Notes: a model not told the origin generated them from the letters alone. Counted from the first letter of the stretch, positions 16,364-25,243 are shown. The stretch: DNA of 64,000 nt from Verrucomicrobium sp. GAS474 (GCF_900105685.1 NZ_LT629781.1:2666001-2730000), one strand, 5' to 3'. Numbers and translations: made by a program.

Positions 16364-17011
16364 TTAGCTCAACCGGTTTTTGAAGACCGTCTGGGAGGCG
16401 GGGAGGCGGCCGCTGAACTTCGGGACCTCGGCGGGATAGCCGACGGGGAGGACGAGGGCGATGGCGATGTCGGGGTTGCCCTCCGCGCCGATCACTTTCT
16501 TCACGCCATCCTCGGTCCAGCCGTTCATGAAGCAGGAGCCGAGGCCGAGGCTCTCCGCCGCGAGGGCGGTGTGGGTGGCGGCGATGAGGGCGTCCTTGAT
16601 GGTGTATTCCCGGATGAGGCCGTTGGCCTCCAGGCCGTGCTGGAAGCCGGGGATCGCGCCGCCGAAGAACTCGATGACCTTCTCGGGCCACGCGCCGAGG
16701 CGGCGGGCCTCGTCGAAGGTGGCGGGAAGGGTCTTCTCCCAGCCCTTGAGATCGACGGCGAAGACGAAGACGGCGGGGGCCTGGGTGATCTGCTTCTGCT
16801 TCCAGCAGACCTCGGCGAGGGCTTCCTTCTGGGCCGGATCGTCGACGACGACGATGCGCCAGGGCTGGAGGTTGAAGCTGCTCGGCGCGGCGAGGGTGAG
16901 GGTAATGACCTGCTCGAGGATCTCGGCGGGGATCGCGTCGGGCTTGAAGCTCTTCACGGAACGGCGCTGGTGGATGGCGTCGGAGAGCGGTAGCGGGAGG
17001 GGAAGGCTCAT
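16364..17011 (-). CDS. Nitroreductase-family FMN oxidoreductase
   Basis: This is a 215-residue flavoprotein. HQRRSVKSF at the N-terminus binds the FMN phosphate, PSSFNLQPWRIVVV is the family core, and ALAAESLGLGSCFM contacts FMN in the dimer. Such enzymes reduce nitro compounds, quinones or flavins with NAD(P)H. The substrate is unknown. It is in a minus-strand run after the rhodanese-DUF5069 gene and before comEC. The alternative upstream start is unlikely because the hydrophilic leader is already short. Confidence 0.92.
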   Translation of the reverse strand: MSLPLPLPLSDAIHQRRSVKSFKPDAIPAEILEQVITLTLAAPSSFNLQPWRIVVVDDPAQKEALAEVCWKQKQITQAPAVFVFAVDLKGWEKTLPATFDEARRLGAWPEKVIEFFGGAIPGFQHGLEANGLIREYTIKDALIAATHTALAAESLGLGSCFMNGWTEDGVKKVIGAEGNPDIAIALVLPVGYPAEVPKFSGRLPASQTVFKNRLS

Positions 17012-17055
17012 GGCGGGGAGGGTTGGGTTTGGAGGTTCGTTTTAAGGCTGTTCCT

Positions 17056-17856
17056 TTAGAGCTGTTCCTTGAAGCGGCCTTCCTCGAGGTCGATCAGGTC
17101 GAAGTGGGTTTCGACGCGGCGGCGCGTGGCGGGGAGGCTGGCGCGGGTCTGGTCGAACTTCGCCTGCTTGTCGGCCGTGTCGGGCTTGCGGCGGGAGAGG
17201 CGCTCGTTGAACTCGGCGACGGCGTGGCTGCCGGGCCACGCGGGGCCGACGTGCTGGCGGAGGCGGCTGAGGACTTCCTCGTCGCTCCCGGCGTCCTGGG
17301 CGATCTTCTCGAAGGCTTTCCCTTCGAGGCAGAGGAAGTCGAGGAGGAACTTGTCGAAGCCGGTGGTGAGGTAGTTGTAGCCGGGGAGCTTCCCGGCGGG
17401 ATAGTAGCGGGCCTTGTCGATGAGGCGGGGGAGGTGGACGATGCCTCCGAGCTTCTCGTAGGGGCTGCGGGGCAGGACCTCGGGCTGGCGCGTGGTGGGA
17501 AGATTGGCCTCCGTCCAGGCCCGCCAGCCGCCCGCAACGGAGCGGACGTTCTTGTACCCCATCCGCATCAGGCTTTCCCCGGCGAGGGCGGAACGGTAGC
17601 CGCCGCCGCAGTAGAGGAGGATGGCGGTGTCGGTGTCGGGGAGGCGCTTCTCGATGTCGCGCTCGATCGTCCCCTTGCTCAGGTGGATCGCGCCGGAGGC
17701 GTGGAGGGCGTTCCATTCGCTCTCCTCGCGGACGTCGACGAGGTGGGCGTCGCCTTTTTTGGAGAGAAAGGCGGCTTCCTCGACCCCGATCTCGGGGACG
17801 CGGGCAAGGGCGGTTTCGACAAGCTGGAGAAAACGGGGGCTGTGGTTCGTGGACAT
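17056..17856 (-). CDS. Rhodanese-DUF5069 fusion protein
   Basis: This is a 266-residue cytoplasmic protein. The N-terminal rhodanese domain (about residues 15-115) has LVDVREESEW and the catalytic loop LYCGGGYRS. The C-terminal part (about 125-215) matches the DUF5069 pattern: PRSPYEKLGGIVHLPRLIDKAR, FDKFLLDFL and DEEVLSRLRQH. A final helical tail has RRRVETHFDLIDLEEGR. The start MSTNHSPRF at 17856 is chosen over an upstream ATG that would add an unrelated hydrophobic leader. The combined function is unknown; rhodaneses transfer sulfur. Confidence 0.85.
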   Translation of the reverse strand: MSTNHSPRFLQLVETALARVPEIGVEEAAFLSKKGDAHLVDVREESEWNALHASGAIHLSKGTIERDIEKRLPDTDTAILLYCGGGYRSALAGESLMRMGYKNVRSVAGGWRAWTEANLPTTRQPEVLPRSPYEKLGGIVHLPRLIDKARYYPAGKLPGYNYLTTGFDKFLLDFLCLEGKAFEKIAQDAGSDEEVLSRLRQHVGPAWPGSHAVAEFNERLSRRKPDTADKQAKFDQTRASLPATRRRVETHFDLIDLEEGRFKEQL

Positions 17857-17944
17857 GGGTGAACGGGAAATTATGCCTTCCAGGCCCGGAAAGGTCAACG
17901 GGCTAGACGGGGAGAGGGAGAAGGGGTAGACAGGTTCTTTCCCG

Positions 17945-18493
17945 ATGAAAAACATCGTTTACTTCGACCTCGAAACCCAGAGAAGCGCCGCCGAAGTCGG
18001 AGGCTGGCAGAACAAGCGCGAGATGAAGATGTCGGTCGGCGTGACCTACAGCACCGCCGCCGAGGCCTACCGCATCTATCCCGAGGAGGAGGCCGAGGAG
18101 CTGATCAAGGAACTCCGCCGGGCCGACTGCGTCGTCGGGTTCAACATCCTCAATTTCGACTTCCAGGTACTGGAGGCCTACACCCTCTTCGACCTCGGTA
18201 CCGTCGCCGCCCTCGACCTCATGGTCGACGTGGAGAAATCGCTCGGCCGCCGCCTCGGCCTCGACGCCATCGCCTCGGAGACCCTCGGGGTCGGCAAGAC
18301 CGGCCACGGCACCGACGCCCTGAAGTGGTGGAAGGAAGGCCGGATGATGGAGATCGCCGAATACTGCTGCTACGACGTGAAGGCGACGAAGCTGGTCCAC
18401 GAATTCGGCGCAAGCCGCGGCCAAGTCTATTACATGAACGACCGGACGAAGCGGCGCGAGGCGATTGCGGTCGGCGGGTGGAAGATCGAGTAG
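17945..18493 (+). CDS. DEDD-type 3'-5' exonuclease (RNase H-like fold)
   Basis: This is a 182-residue protein. The exonuclease acidic residues appear as YFDLETQR, VGFNILNFDFQVLEAY and YCCYDVKATKLVH, spaced as in DnaQ/RNase-H-like exonucleases. It may degrade DNA or RNA from 3' ends. It is divergently placed from the rhodanese gene (both starts face the 88-bp gap) and convergent with the helicase. A family-2 palindromic repeat follows its stop. Substrate specificity cannot be read. Confidence 0.82.
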   Translation: MKNIVYFDLETQRSAAEVGGWQNKREMKMSVGVTYSTAAEAYRIYPEEEAEELIKELRRADCVVGFNILNFDFQVLEAYTLFDLGTVAALDLMVDVEKSLGRRLGLDAIASETLGVGKTGHGTDALKWWKEGRMMEIAEYCCYDVKATKLVHEFGASRGQVYYMNDRTKRREAIAVGGWKIE

Positions 18494-18494
18494 G

Positions 18495-18672
18495 GGGTTG
18501 CGAAGCGGGCGGTGGATGCTCCTTCGGGACCGGGTAGATGACCCTGTACAGCTGGATGTAACCCACACGTGTTTTAAGACGCAAAAGGGGCTTGCCTCCC
18601 GGCCATCCAAGTCTTTCGGTAGAGCGCGTCCGCTAGATCCCTTGTCCGATTGGGAGGAACTACGCGTCCCAG
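18495..18672 (+). repeat. Palindromic intergenic repeat, family 2 copy C
   Basis: The segment runs from GCGGTGGATGCTCCTTCGGGACC through GGGTAGATGACCC (a small hairpin), CTGTACAG and GACGCAA to CGCTAGATCCCTTGTCCG and GAGGAACTACGCG. Both ends match copy B on the other strand at 13735-13960. It again lies between two convergent genes (exonuclease and helicase). Confidence 0.7.
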
Positions 18673-18692
18673 TGCTGGCGGAGCCGAAGCGG

Positions 18693-20684
18693 CTAAAACC
18701 CCGACTGCCGGGTGATCTTCCACTCGTTGACCAGCTCGCGGGGGAGTTCGAGGAGGAAGCGCGAGGGGCTCTGCCAGGCGTCCCGGTATCCGGCGCTGGC
18801 GCGGACGACGGGGTAGCTGAGATACAATTCATCCTTCGCCCGCGTGACGGCGACGTAGAAGAGGCGGCGTTCTTCTTCCTCGCCCTCGGGGCTCTCGCAG
18901 GCGCGGGAGGAGGGGAAGAGGCCGTCGCAGAGCATCATGACGAAGACGGCCTTCCATTCGAGGCCCTTGGCCTGGTGGACGGTGCTGAGTCGGATGGCGT
19001 CGCCGTTGAAGTCGTCCCGGCGGCGGTTCTTGCTCGCCTCGTCGTCGACGTTGGTGAGGAGGGTGAGCTGGGCGAGGAATTCGCTCGTGCTCTCGAACTG
19101 CTCGGAGAAGGCGCGGAGCTGGCTGAGGTCCTCGAGGCGGGCCTCGAAGTTCGGGAACTGGACCTTCATGTAGTCCTCGTAGACCGCCTCGATGACGAGC
19201 TTGATCATGTCGGAGGTCCGATTCTCCAGCTCGGGGGCGAGGAGCTGCTCGTGGGTGGCGGCCCATTGCTTCCAGGCTTCGACGGCCTTGGCGGGAGGGG
19301 CGATGGCGGCGAGGGGGGTGCCGGAGGCGAACTTGTACCAGAGCTTCTCGGCGGTCTTGTCGCCGAGGCCGGGGAGCATCCGGGCGATCCGCTTGAAGGA
19401 GATCTCGTCCTTCGGGTTGAGCGCCAGCTTGATGTAGGCGCAGACGTCCTTCACGTGGGCCTGCTCGAAGAAGCGGATGCCGCTGGTGATCTGGAAGGGG
19501 ATGTTCCGGCGGGTGAGCTCCATCTGGAGTTCCATCGCGTGGAAGTGGGCGCGGTAGAGGACGGCGATCTCCCGCAGCTCGATCCCCTCCTCGTGGAGCT
19601 CGACGATCCGCTGGCAGATGAACTGGGACTGCTGGTTGGCGTCGCCGAGGCAGACGAGGGCGGGCTTCACTCCTTCCTCGGGGCGGGAGGAACGGAGGTT
19701 TTTCTTGAACTGGTTGACGTTCCCGGCGATGGCGGCGTTGGCGAGGTTGAGGATCGCCGGGGTGCTCCGGTAGTTGGTCTCGATGCAGATGGTCCGGGTC
19801 CCGGGATAACGCTCGGGGAAGGAGAAGATGTTCTGGAAGTTGGCCCCGCGCCAGGCGTAGATACTCTGGGCGTCGTCGCCGACGGCCATGACCTGCTTGT
19901 GCCCGTCGGCGAGGAGGTCGATGAGGTCGGCCTGGAGCTTGTTCGTGTCCTGATACTCGTCGACGAGGAGGTGGTGGAAGTGCTGCTGGTAGCGTTCCCG
20001 CAGCTCGGGGCGGAGCTGGAAGAGGTGGAGGCAGAGGACGAGGAGGTCGTCGTAGTCCATGACGTTCGCCGCTTCCTTTCGCTCCTTGAAGAGGCGCTGG
20101 AGGGAGGCGAGGGCGTCGTAACGCTCGACGAGCCAGGGCTGGTGGGCCTCCAGCGAGGCGGCGAGGCTTTTCCGGGTGTTGGCGGCCATCCCGAAGGCCT
20201 CGAGGACGACGTCGCCCTTGGGGAATTCCTTGTCCTTCGGGTCGATCCCGGCGTCGCCGTAGCAGGCGTTGAGGAGTTCCTTCGAGTCGTCCCGATCCAT
20301 GATCGTGAAGTCGAGGCCGAAGCCGAGGAGGTTCGCGTGGCGGCGGAGGAGGCGGTTCGCGATGTGGTGGAAGGTGCCGCCCCACATCCGGCTGATGTCG
20401 TGCGGGAGGAGGTCGCCGACGCGGTGGAGCATTTCCTTCGCTGCCTTGTTCGTGAAGGTGGCGAGGAGGATGTTCTCCGGCTCGACGCCGTTCTCGATGA
20501 GGTAGGCGACGCGGTAGGTGAGGGTCCGGGTCTTGCCGGAGCCCGCGCCCGCGATGATGAGGAGGGGGCCGGGGGTGGCGGTGACGGCGGCGTACTGCTC
20601 CGCGTTCAGCTCCTTCGCGTAGTCGATCTGGTGGGAGGCGGGGCGGTGGGAGGGCGGGGTGTGGAGCGTGTATTCGTGCGCCAT
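18693..20684 (-). CDS. UvrD/PcrA/Rep-like superfamily 1A DNA helicase
   Basis: This is a 663-residue 3'-5' helicase with all main motifs: Q-motif region LNAEQYAAV, Walker A AGAGSGKT, motif Ia FTNKAAKEM, motif II VDEYQDTN, motif III GDDAQSIYAWRGA, motif IV ETNYRST, motif V TVHQAKGLEWK and motif VI VAVTRAKDELYL. It probably acts in repair or replication restart. It is last in a minus-strand run: YciI-like, ABC-F, lptB, prmA and this gene, with gaps of 4-47 bases. It lacks the longer C-terminal region of classical UvrD. Confidence 0.94.
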   Translation of the reverse strand: MAHEYTLHTPPSHRPASHQIDYAKELNAEQYAAVTATPGPLLIIAGAGSGKTRTLTYRVAYLIENGVEPENILLATFTNKAAKEMLHRVGDLLPHDISRMWGGTFHHIANRLLRRHANLLGFGLDFTIMDRDDSKELLNACYGDAGIDPKDKEFPKGDVVLEAFGMAANTRKSLAASLEAHQPWLVERYDALASLQRLFKERKEAANVMDYDDLLVLCLHLFQLRPELRERYQQHFHHLLVDEYQDTNKLQADLIDLLADGHKQVMAVGDDAQSIYAWRGANFQNIFSFPERYPGTRTICIETNYRSTPAILNLANAAIAGNVNQFKKNLRSSRPEEGVKPALVCLGDANQQSQFICQRIVELHEEGIELREIAVLYRAHFHAMELQMELTRRNIPFQITSGIRFFEQAHVKDVCAYIKLALNPKDEISFKRIARMLPGLGDKTAEKLWYKFASGTPLAAIAPPAKAVEAWKQWAATHEQLLAPELENRTSDMIKLVIEAVYEDYMKVQFPNFEARLEDLSQLRAFSEQFESTSEFLAQLTLLTNVDDEASKNRRRDDFNGDAIRLSTVHQAKGLEWKAVFVMMLCDGLFPSSRACESPEGEEEERRLFYVAVTRAKDELYLSYPVVRASAGYRDAWQSPSRFLLELPRELVNEWKITRQSGF

Positions 20685-20694
20685 GGGGTTCCCC

Positions 20695-21582
20695 TTATTT
20701 CGCCTTCGCCCGGGTCCAGCGGAGCATGTTCCACTTCCCCTTCGCCTTCTTTTGATCGAGGCGGAACCCGGCCTTGGCGAAGGCCTTCTCCACGTCGGCG
20801 ACCTGGTCCTTGAGGATGCCGCTCAGGAGGAGGAGCCCCTGCGGCTTCAGGGCCCGGGCGAAGACGGGGGCCTGGGTGATGAGGAGGTCGCTGAAGAGGT
20901 TGGCGCAGATGACGTCGTAGCGGACGGGGGGTTTCCACCGCTGGACGTCGACCTCGGCCCAGGCGATGGCGGCCTTGGCGAAGTTGCGGCGCTCGTTGGC
21001 CTTGGCGGTCTTGATCGCCTGGGGATCGTAATCGAAGGCGTCGACCTGGACGGCGCCGAGGACGCGCATGGCGAGGGCGAGGATGCCGCTGCCGGTCCCG
21101 GCGTCGAGGACGCGGAGGCCCTGCCACGAGTCGCGGGGGCGGGCGGCGAGTTCCCGGAGGATCATCCCCGTGGTGGCGTGCTGGCCGGTGCCGAAGGCGA
21201 GCCCGGCGGGGATGCGGAGGAGGGCGGGGCCCGACGGGTCTTGGGGTGCCTTGGGCGGCTTCGCGTCGGTTTCCTCGGGGAGGATGACGAGGTTCTTGCC
21301 GAATTTCATCGGCTTCGTCTCGGTCGCCTTGGCGAGCCAGGCGGCGACGGGAAGCTTCCGCAGGCGGCCGCCGAAGTGGCGGACGAGTTTCTTCCCCTCG
21401 GCCTCGGTCTTCGGCCACGCCTCGAGGCGGGCGAGGCGGCCGCCGGGCTTCTCGACGACGGTGAGGCGGTCGGCCCCGACGAAGGCGAGGCGCTCGAGCC
21501 AGGCGTCGATCCATTTCGGCGAGACGGGCCGGGTCCAGACCCAGTGGGCCGACGGCAGGGGGGGAGGGGGGGTGCTGCTCAT
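20695..21582 (-). CDS. prmA: Ribosomal protein L11 methyltransferase-like protein (PrmA family)
   Basis: This is a 295-residue SAM-dependent methyltransferase. PrmA motifs are LAFGTGQHATTGMIL, VLDAGTGSGILALA (SAM loop), DYDPQAIKTAKAN and ANLFSDLL. The ATG at 21582 starts 14 bases after lptB and gives a normal PrmA length. PrmA trimethylates L11 lysines. The N-terminal substrate-recognition part is less conserved, so a relaxed protein specificity is possible. It belongs to the five-gene minus-strand run. Confidence 0.9.
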   Translation of the reverse strand: MSSTPPPPLPSAHWVWTRPVSPKWIDAWLERLAFVGADRLTVVEKPGGRLARLEAWPKTEAEGKKLVRHFGGRLRKLPVAAWLAKATETKPMKFGKNLVILPEETDAKPPKAPQDPSGPALLRIPAGLAFGTGQHATTGMILRELAARPRDSWQGLRVLDAGTGSGILALAMRVLGAVQVDAFDYDPQAIKTAKANERRNFAKAAIAWAEVDVQRWKPPVRYDVICANLFSDLLITQAPVFARALKPQGLLLLSGILKDQVADVEKAFAKAGFRLDQKKAKGKWNMLRWTRAKAK

Positions 21583-21596
21583 GCCTGGCGCCTCCC

Positions 21597-22514
21597 TTAC
21601 ATGCTGAAGCGCGGCCCGAGGTAGAGGTCGCGCGTCACGGGGTCGTTGATGAGGAAGTCGCTGGTGCCGTGGCTCTCGACCTTGCCCTCGTAGATGAGGT
21701 AGGCGCGGTCGACGACGGAGAGGGTTTCCCGGACGTTGTGGTCGGTGATCAGGATGCCGATGCCGCGCTCGCGGAGGGAGAGGATGATCTGCTGGAGGTC
21801 GAAGACGGCGAGGGGATCGACGCCGCTGAAGGGTTCGTCGAGGAGGAGGATCGAGGGCTCGGTGACGAGGGCCCGGGCGATGGCGAGGCGGCGTTTCTCG
21901 CCGCCGGAGAGGGTGAGGGCGAGGTTGTTGCGGAGCCCTTCGAGGCCGAAGTCGAGGAGGAGTTCCTGGCACCGTTCCTCGCGCTCGCTCTCGTCGAGGG
22001 GGAGGAATTCGAGGATCGCCATGAGGTTCTCCTCGACGGTCATCTTGCGGAAGATCGATTCCTCCTGCGGGAGGTAGCCGAGGCCCCGGCGGGCGCGGCG
22101 GTACATCGGCATCTTCGTGACGTCCTCGCCGTTGAGGAAGACGCGCCCCTCGGTCGGCGGGACGATGCCGACGATCATGTAGAAGGTGGTGGTCTTCCCC
22201 GCGCCGTTCTTGCCGAGGAGGCCGACGACTTCGCCCTTCCTCACCGAGATCGTGACGCCGTTGACGACGGTCCGCCCGTCGTAGGCCTTCACGAGCGATT
22301 CGCCCCGGATCAGTTCCTCGGCGTCGTGGACGGTCTCGACACCGGTTCTGGCAGCCGCGACGGGCGTCGGCTCATTCACCGCTTCAATCGCCGGGGCGGG
22401 CGTTTCGAGCGGAGTCTCGGCCGGAACCTGGGCCTCGGGTTCCGCCTGGGGCGCGACGGCGCCGGGAGGCGGTGTTTTGGGAACGGGAGGGGTCTGTTCG
22501 GGTTCCGAGGACAT
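21597..22514 (-). CDS. lptB: LPS export ABC transporter ATP-binding protein with long Pro-rich N-terminal extension
   Basis: This is a 305-residue protein. Its C-terminal 235 residues are a typical LptB ATPase (GKNGAGKTTTFYMIVG Walker A, LSGGEKRRLAIARAL signature, LLLDEPFSGVDP, ITDHNVRETL) that powers LPS extraction with LptFG. Residues 1-70 are an added Pro/Ala/Glu-rich segment (PPVPKTPPPGAVAP), unusual for the family. The extension is in frame with ATG 22514 and has no signal features, so it is probably cytosolic and disordered. The true start could lie nearer the ATPase. Confidence 0.93.
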   Translation of the reverse strand: MSSEPEQTPPVPKTPPPGAVAPQAEPEAQVPAETPLETPAPAIEAVNEPTPVAAARTGVETVHDAEELIRGESLVKAYDGRTVVNGVTISVRKGEVVGLLGKNGAGKTTTFYMIVGIVPPTEGRVFLNGEDVTKMPMYRRARRGLGYLPQEESIFRKMTVEENLMAILEFLPLDESEREERCQELLLDFGLEGLRNNLALTLSGGEKRRLAIARALVTEPSILLLDEPFSGVDPLAVFDLQQIILSLRERGIGILITDHNVRETLSVVDRAYLIYEGKVESHGTSDFLINDPVTRDLYLGPRFSM

Positions 22515-22561
22515 GGGCTTCTAAGTTGGGGCGGGGCCGGAAAAAGGCAAGCCCGGCCCGG

Positions 22562-24526
22562 TTACGCCGCGTGGCCGGTCAGTTCGGCCATCTCGGCGGT
22601 GACCTTGTCCCACTCGCTGATCTTCTGGTTGAGCGTCGCGCCGGTCTCGGAGAGCTTCCGGCTGATCTCGGCCCCGCCGCCGTTGGCGTCGTAGTTGGCG
22701 GTGTCGGCCATGAGGGCGGTGAGCTCGGCCTGCTGGGCTTCGAGGTAGGCGATCTCCTTCTCCACGGCGACGAGGCGGGCTTCGACCTCCTTCTTGACCT
22801 TGGAGCGGGCCTGCCGGGCCTCGGCCTCGGCGCGCTTCTGTTCCTTGGTCTTGAAGACGGAGGGGCCGTCCTGCTTCTTCGCCTCGGCGGGGGCCTCGGG
22901 ACGGGCGTTCTCGCCGATGCCGCCGGCGACGAGGGCGGCCTTCTCGGAGACGGCGCCGCTCTTGTCGAGGTAGTATTGGTAGTCGCCCGCGTAGCGGACC
23001 GGCTTGCCGCCGTGGATGTGGACGACGCTCTTGGCGAGGGCGCGGATGAAGTAGACGTCGTGGCTGATGAAGATGAGGGTGCCGGAGAACTGCTTCAGCG
23101 CCTCGATCATCGCGTCGATGCTCCCCATGTCGAGGTGGGTCGTCGGCTCGTCCATGAGGAGGAGGTTCGGCGGGTCGAGGAGGAGCTTCACCAGGGCGAG
23201 GCGGCTCTTCTCGCCGCCGCTGAGGACGCTGATCCGCTTGAAGGCGTCGTCCCCCCGGAAGAGGAAGGAGCCGAGGACGGTCCGGGCGACCTGCTCGGAG
23301 ACCGGCTTCTCGCAGGTGAGGATCTCCTCCATCACGGTCCGCTTCGAGTTCAGCATCTCGACGCGGTTCTGGGAGAAGTAGCCGACCTTCGTGTTGTGGC
23401 CCAGCTCGCGGAGGCCCGCCTGGACGGGGAGGGCGCCGGAGAGGAGCTTCAGCATCGTCGACTTGCCCGCGCCGTTCGGCCCGACGAGGACGATCCGCTC
23501 CTCCTTCTCGACCTCGAAGTTGAGGTCCTTGTAGACGACGTGGTCGCCGTAGGCGTGGTCGACGTTCTTCAGGGTGATGACGCGCTGGCCGCTCGGCTTC
23601 GGCTGGGGGAAGCGGAAGCCGATGGTCTTCTCGGTGCCGAGGGGGGCCTCGATTTTCTCCATCCGCTCGATCTGCTTCAGCTTCGACTGGGCCTGGGAGG
23701 CCTTGCTGGCCTTGGCGCGGAAGCGGTCGGCGAAGTCCTGGAGGCGCTCGATTTCCTTCTGCTGGTTCTTGTAGGCCGCGAGCTGGCGTTCCTCGTCGGC
23801 GGCCTTCTGGACGACGTAGTCGTCATAGTTGCCGCGGTACCGCTTCAGCCGCCCGTGGGCGACGGCGACGACGGCCTCGGTGAGCTGGTTGAGGAAGTCT
23901 CGGTCGTGGGAGATCATCAGGATCGCCCCGGGATAGCCCATGAGGTAGTTGCGGAACCAGCCGACCGACTCGAGGTCGAGGTGGTTGGTCGGTTCGTCGA
24001 GCATCAGGAGGTCGGGCTCCATGACGAGGAGGCGGGCCAGGTGGGCGCGCATGACCCAGCCTCCGCTCATCGTCCGGGCGGGCTTGTCGAAGTCGGCATC
24101 GCGGAAGGCGAGGCCGGAGAGGATCCGCTTCGCCTTCGGCTCGAGGGCGTGGCCGCCGAGTTCGGAGAAGAGGCCGAGGGCGTCGTGGTAGGCGTCCTCG
24201 CTTCCCTTGCCTTCGGTCTCCCATTCGAGGATCACCTTCTGGAGGCGGCCGATCTCGGGGGTGATCGCGGTGGCGAGCTGGAGGATCGTCTCCTCGCCGA
24301 CGGGGGCGGTCTCCTGCGGGAGGAAGCCGAGGGTGGTCCCCTTCTCGCGGACGATCGTCCCGTCGTCGGGCTCGTTCAGGCCGAGGATCAGGGAGAAGAG
24401 GGTCGACTTGCCCGCGCCGTTCGGGCCGACGATGGCGATCCGCTCGCCGACGTTGATCTGGAGGGAGACGTCCTCGAAGAGGGTGCGGGAGCCGTAGGAC
24501 TTCGAGACGCCGGAAAGGGTGAGCAT
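22562..24526 (-). CDS. ABC-F family ATPase (Uup/EttA-like)
   Basis: This is a 654-residue soluble protein with two ABC domains and no membrane segments. Walker A sites are GPNGAGKSTLFSLI and GPNGAGKSTMLKLL, signatures are MSGGWVMRAHLA and LSGGEKSRLAL, and Walker B regions are LLMLDEPTNHLD and LLLMDEPTTHLD. The linker (QAQSKLKQIERM) and the C-terminal coiled coil (about residues 560-650) fit ribosome-acting ABC-F translation factors. It lies 4 bases downstream of the YciI-like gene and heads the lptB-prmA-helicase run. Confidence 0.93.
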   Translation of the reverse strand: MLTLSGVSKSYGSRTLFEDVSLQINVGERIAIVGPNGAGKSTLFSLILGLNEPDDGTIVREKGTTLGFLPQETAPVGEETILQLATAITPEIGRLQKVILEWETEGKGSEDAYHDALGLFSELGGHALEPKAKRILSGLAFRDADFDKPARTMSGGWVMRAHLARLLVMEPDLLMLDEPTNHLDLESVGWFRNYLMGYPGAILMISHDRDFLNQLTEAVVAVAHGRLKRYRGNYDDYVVQKAADEERQLAAYKNQQKEIERLQDFADRFRAKASKASQAQSKLKQIERMEKIEAPLGTEKTIGFRFPQPKPSGQRVITLKNVDHAYGDHVVYKDLNFEVEKEERIVLVGPNGAGKSTMLKLLSGALPVQAGLRELGHNTKVGYFSQNRVEMLNSKRTVMEEILTCEKPVSEQVARTVLGSFLFRGDDAFKRISVLSGGEKSRLALVKLLLDPPNLLLMDEPTTHLDMGSIDAMIEALKQFSGTLIFISHDVYFIRALAKSVVHIHGGKPVRYAGDYQYYLDKSGAVSEKAALVAGGIGENARPEAPAEAKKQDGPSVFKTKEQKRAEAEARQARSKVKKEVEARLVAVEKEIAYLEAQQAELTALMADTANYDANGGGAEISRKLSETGATLNQKISEWDKVTAEMAELTGHAA

Positions 24527-24530
24527 GGGA

Positions 24531-24830
24531 CTACTTTCCTTCGATCCAGCCGGTCATGAAATCCTGGCGGAGGACGGGGTTGAATTCGACGAAACGCTGG
24601 GTCGAGATGCCCTCGACGGCGAAGGGGTCCCCGGCGCAGAAGGCCTGGAGCTCCTCCAGGGTCTCGGCGCGGGCGAGGAGGATGCCCCCGGCGGCGGCGA
24701 CCTGGGGGCCGGAATAGAGGAGGATTCCCTTGTCGAAGCCGGTCTGGAGGTAGGCGCGATGGGCGGGCCGGTGGGCGGCGATGGTTTCTGGGGTGGCGGA
24801 GTAGCTGAGTTCGACAAGGAAATGCTTCAT
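24531..24830 (-). CDS. YciI-family protein
   Basis: This is a 99-residue ferredoxin-like-fold protein. It starts MKHFLVELSYSATPETI, with HRAYLQTGFDKGILLYSGPQ in the middle and DPFAVEGIS near the end, as in YciI/DGPF-type proteins. The YciI His-Asp pair is approximated by AHRPAHRAYL and D in CAGDPF. The function is unknown. It is the first gene of the five-gene minus-strand run. Confidence 0.85.
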   Translation of the reverse strand: MKHFLVELSYSATPETIAAHRPAHRAYLQTGFDKGILLYSGPQVAAAGGILLARAETLEELQAFCAGDPFAVEGISTQRFVEFNPVLRQDFMTGWIEGK

Positions 24831-24947
24831 GGGGACGGGGTCAAATTTGAGTGCGCCGTCGGGAAACGGAACACAGTGAAGGGTTACCTTAGGTTAACCC
24901 CTCCAGGTGTGGCAAGCCGCAAGCGGCTCTCTCTTTCCGGCGGCAAA

Positions 24948-25001
24948 AAGAAGCCCGGACGGCCCTGATCGCGTGAGGCGAATCAAGGCCGTCCGGGCGG
25001 A
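24948..25001 (-). terminator. Terminator hairpin after small lipoprotein gene
   Basis: CCCGGACGGCC..TGAT and ATCA..GGCCGTCCGGG form a long stem (24953-24997). On the minus strand it is followed by TTCTTTTTG, fitting termination of the lipoprotein gene at 25022. Confidence 0.75.
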
Positions 25002-25021
25002 ATGACGCCGAGGTGGGGGCT

Positions 25022-25243
25022 TTAGGGGTTCGCCGTGCCGGAGGAGGCGCTGGTGTCAGGGGCGGCGGGGGTCGAGGCGTCGGAGGGGCGGGGCGGCGTG
25101 GGGACCGGGGGCGGGTTGGTCTCAGAGTTCACGGCGGGGGAGGGAGGAGGGGGCGGCGTGACGCTGCTGTCGTTGTTCCGGTTGCACCCGCCGAGGGAGA
25201 CGGAAACGGTGAGGAGGGCGAGGCCCAAGAGTTTCATCTTCAT
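25022..25243 (-). CDS. Small Pro/Ser/Thr-rich lipoprotein
   Basis: This is a 73-residue protein. A type II signal (MKMKLLGLALLTVSVSLGGC) has a lipobox ending in GGC, so Cys20 would be lipidated. The mature part is a disordered Pro/Ser/Thr/Ala tail (TPPPPPSPAVNSE). It resembles the lipoprotein at 46045 (GGCQRN here GGCNRN, then Pro-rich), so the two are likely relatives. The ATG at 25243 is chosen to place the signal peptide correctly. The function is unknown. The 243 bases upstream hold no gene. Confidence 0.8.
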   Translation of the reverse strand: MKMKLLGLALLTVSVSLGGCNRNNDSSVTPPPPPSPAVNSETNPPPVPTPPRPSDASTPAAPDTSASSGTANP

